Source: Clostridiales bacterium UBA2432
GTDB lineage: Bacteria > Bacillota > Clostridia > Lachnospirales > Vallitaleaceae
Reading direction: 5' to 3'
NCBI GenBank assembly: GCA_002342805.1
Contig: DDQW01000068.1
Span: 1 to 64,000 of the forward strand
Length of the DNA: 64,000 bases
The translations under genes and the position numbers were made by a program. Positions 63,101 to 64,000 of this stretch are shown here, in pieces. The notes under the pieces are model-generated. The model searched no databases and was not told the origin of the DNA. It worked only from the letters and a program-made list of their open reading frames with translations. Within the stretch, counting starts at the first letter, position 1, and each line of letters starts with the position of its first letter.

Positions 63101-64000
63101 CTATTACAAGGAATTTGAGAGTAAAGAATACGAAGGTAGCCCTACTAAAGAGTTGATTATACGTCGTATGGATAGACGGATTATGGAGCCTAAACTCGAA
63201 ACAGTTGAAGAAGGAATACTGATTGACTTTAATCCACAGCTTCCAGAAAAGATAACAGAGTATACTGATCAAGCAAGAAGAGAAGAATCAGATAGCAAGA
63301 CAAAGTATATGAGATTAGATCTTTGGTCAAAATATAAGCTAGAAAATAGTCAAAAAGCTGATGAGTATGACGAATATAATCTACATCCAGAGAGGGTGTT
63401 AGAAGAAGTAAAGTTATATATGGAAGAGCTTAAAGAAGGGGATTTTGGCGAATATGATTTGATGTATCGAGCGCTAATACCAAATGTTTTTGCAGTACTG
63501 ATTATTTACCACTCTGATACTTTGTGTGAAGATGACTTTAAATTGGCACAGGAAATTGTAATTGGTGCTTCGCTTGCTCCGACACAAGTAAACTATGGAT
63601 ATCAAATTGGTGATGGCGTAGAAGGTTCTGTTAGAGCTATTCCGTTTTTATTTGGAAAAGTAAATTCAGATGATGATTTAATTGCATTGCTTCTGATGAT
63701 ATTATTAAATCAGCATTCATTAGGTATGTACAAACGTATCTGTGATTTTGCAATCGAATCGATTAATAATATACTATGGGATGATAAGCCAGAAGTAGCA
63801 AAGAAAATTACTTTATGCTATTTAACTATTGCCCCTAAATTTGAGGATTTTCTTCAGACTAAAAGGAGTGATCCTCAGTACTTTCGGGGAGAAGAAAGTA
63901 ATACAATCTATATGGATTTTATTGAATCTCATGAAAAAATATTAGAGCAATTAATTGCAGGTGAAGATATTGACTTTACAGATGTTATTGAAGCAGCAAC
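60126..64000 (+). CDS. Very large STAND/NACHT-type NTPase with N-terminal nuclease-like domain (3' end outside window)
   Basis: At least 1291 residues with no stop to the window edge. ATG 60126 has GAGAGGTG upstream. The N-terminal ~130 residues resemble PD-(D/E)xK defence nucleases: FEWFCYMLFC, then acidic residues near 49-51 and GWQAKYY (Gln63-x-Lys65). A P-loop NTPase follows with SGNGGVGKTAV (near 212) and TIVVDSAEKL (near 275). The rest is a long helical region, probably the sensor. This plan fits Avs-type antiphage STAND proteins, in which binding of a phage protein triggers the nuclease. The Gln in place of Asp/Glu makes nuclease activity less certain. Confidence 0.7.
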   Translation, partial: MIQANWDIFNAKFSGCTRDKFEWFCYMLFCAEYNCDKGIFRFFNQAAIEAEPIVIKDETVGWQAKYYDSSLSNHADEIIETINKAKELYPNLERLIIYSNSEWSQYRGKKPAGLIKIEETAMRNEIMIDWRLKSFFESKFVTVDNESISRYFFSLNENEFDEVDRRIKHTRNLFSEIHSSIQFKDDTIHIPRTNILDELLRAEEQIIIISGNGGVGKTAVIKDYYESCEETSSLLLFKATEFEIASVDRLFQSSNLDAFFKMYETKSEKTIVVDSAEKLIDIKNIDVFKAFISRAIKDRWKIIFTSRNLYVKDLNNEFLDHYNMLPKNIHIDDLNIEELRELATNYKFNLPKDYKLTQLISNPFYLNEYLRHYEENDELDYHTFKEKLWDKNIKKSKPLREQWFIRVARQRANSGQFFQTFDADTLILDEELIPDGLIGYEMAGYFITHDIYEEWALERIISIAFIRAKNVNDFIKEIGNSMPMRRVFRNWMSDKLFHNSSDVGFLMDGILRKDGIEAYWKDELIISILLSPYAYSFFNYYRDILLANDLELLKRASFLLRVACKDVNDTFLGKIASQKIDLFNASFIFTKPYGEGWAAFIEFIYNNIESISKENLFFVIPVINTWAGIPGRGSELAAKIALELYEYSLKKERFYIGKESEEELILTILKSAGENKDTLEKIIEEVIQNNWKLRSDPYNALCRAMISTKHSAYTAKIIPKSVLKVAKLFWLESDRERSNRFYNYSSMHIEQSFGLSSISDNYYPSSAYQTPMYNILQEKPYEGIDFIIELMNVCVEKLKESGFDNNVHKISIQIDDNKCSEQYISNCLWGMYRGNGSPVSPNLLQSLHMALEKYLLDVTENTEEGILISLFKHMLMKSNSASITAVILSVVLAFTEKLSEIAVILFQTYEVINYDLSRSVGDRTIKSLYSIGYGMNREHDFYQKERIDTCDQKHRNNTLEGVIVIYQFFMPEGSEEEKFKKRQKKIWDILDGYYKEFESKEYEGSPTKELIIRRMDRRIMEPKLETVEEGILIDFNPQLPEKITEYTDQARREESDSKTKYMRLDLWSKYKLENSQKADEYDEYNLHPERVLEEVKLYMEELKEGDFGEYDLMYRALIPNVFAVLIIYHSDTLCEDDFKLAQEIVIGASLAPTQVNYGYQIGDGVEGSVRAIPFLFGKVNSDDDLIALLLMILLNQHSLGMYKRICDFAIESINNILWDDKPEVAKKITLCYLTIAPKFEDFLQTKRSDPQYFRGEESNTIYMDFIESHEKILEQLIAGEDIDFTDVIEAA

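Overview
The window is AT-rich, low-GC Firmicutes DNA. The G+-type VirB/VirD4 gene set, Gram-positive mobilisation genes, strong GGAGG-type ribosome binding sites and S-layer-homology surface protein suggest an anaerobic Clostridia host. I cannot name the species. No rRNA, tRNA or housekeeping genes are present. Nearly the whole window reads as one large integrative/conjugative (or plasmid-borne conjugative) element, with both ends beyond the window.

Layout. (1) 1-8710: replication/transfer accessory genes: a giant N6-methylase/SNF2 helicase (5' end cut by the window) with a TnpV-like gene overprinted in another frame, a RadC-like protein, a DUF3991/TOPRIM protein and small unknowns. (2) 8781-11879: a hairpin-rich candidate oriT, an inserted cargo gene, MobC and a MOB_P-type relaxase. 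(3) 11888-14731: the VirD4 coupling ATPase, a VirB2-like pilin and two small DUF6133-like membrane proteins. (4) 14700-23654: transposon-like insertions. A zinc-efflux/ArsR pair and an M23 peptidase lie between two related hairpin ends, followed by a three-tyrosine-recombinase + DUF6262 module (Tn554-like). DUF6133 3'-end sequence occurs at each boundary. (5) 23671-44102: the rest of the transfer apparatus. It holds a 1464-aa SLH surface protein with two repeat families, VirB6/TrbL, VirB3/PrgI, a VirB4 split in two and an NlpC/P60 hydrolase. Interleaved with these is an almost complete Tad/Flp (type IVc) pilus set: prepilin peptidase, CpaB, TadZ, TadA/CpaF, TadB, TadC, two pseudopilin-like proteins and a CpaE-like ATPase. 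(6) 44285-64000: a defence island: type I restriction-modification (HTH, HsdM, HsdS, HsdR), Gabija (GajA, GajB), a PC4-like protein, a RecD-like helicase with a possible N-terminal HEPN motif, an unknown two-gene unit, and a very large STAND NTPase with an N-terminal nuclease-like domain. That last gene has no stop before the right edge.

How the genes work together. Relaxase/MobC would process the element at the candidate oriT, VirD4 would couple it to the VirB channel, and the Tad-like pilus plus the SLH protein probably provide cell-cell contact. The methylase/helicase, RadC and TOPRIM proteins probably support DNA processing. The defence island is cargo that would protect the host and the element. 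The features most worth a second look are the conjugation/Tad hybrid, the tandem insertions at DUF6133 3' ends, the overprinted TnpV and the less familiar defence genes at 55.9-64 kb.
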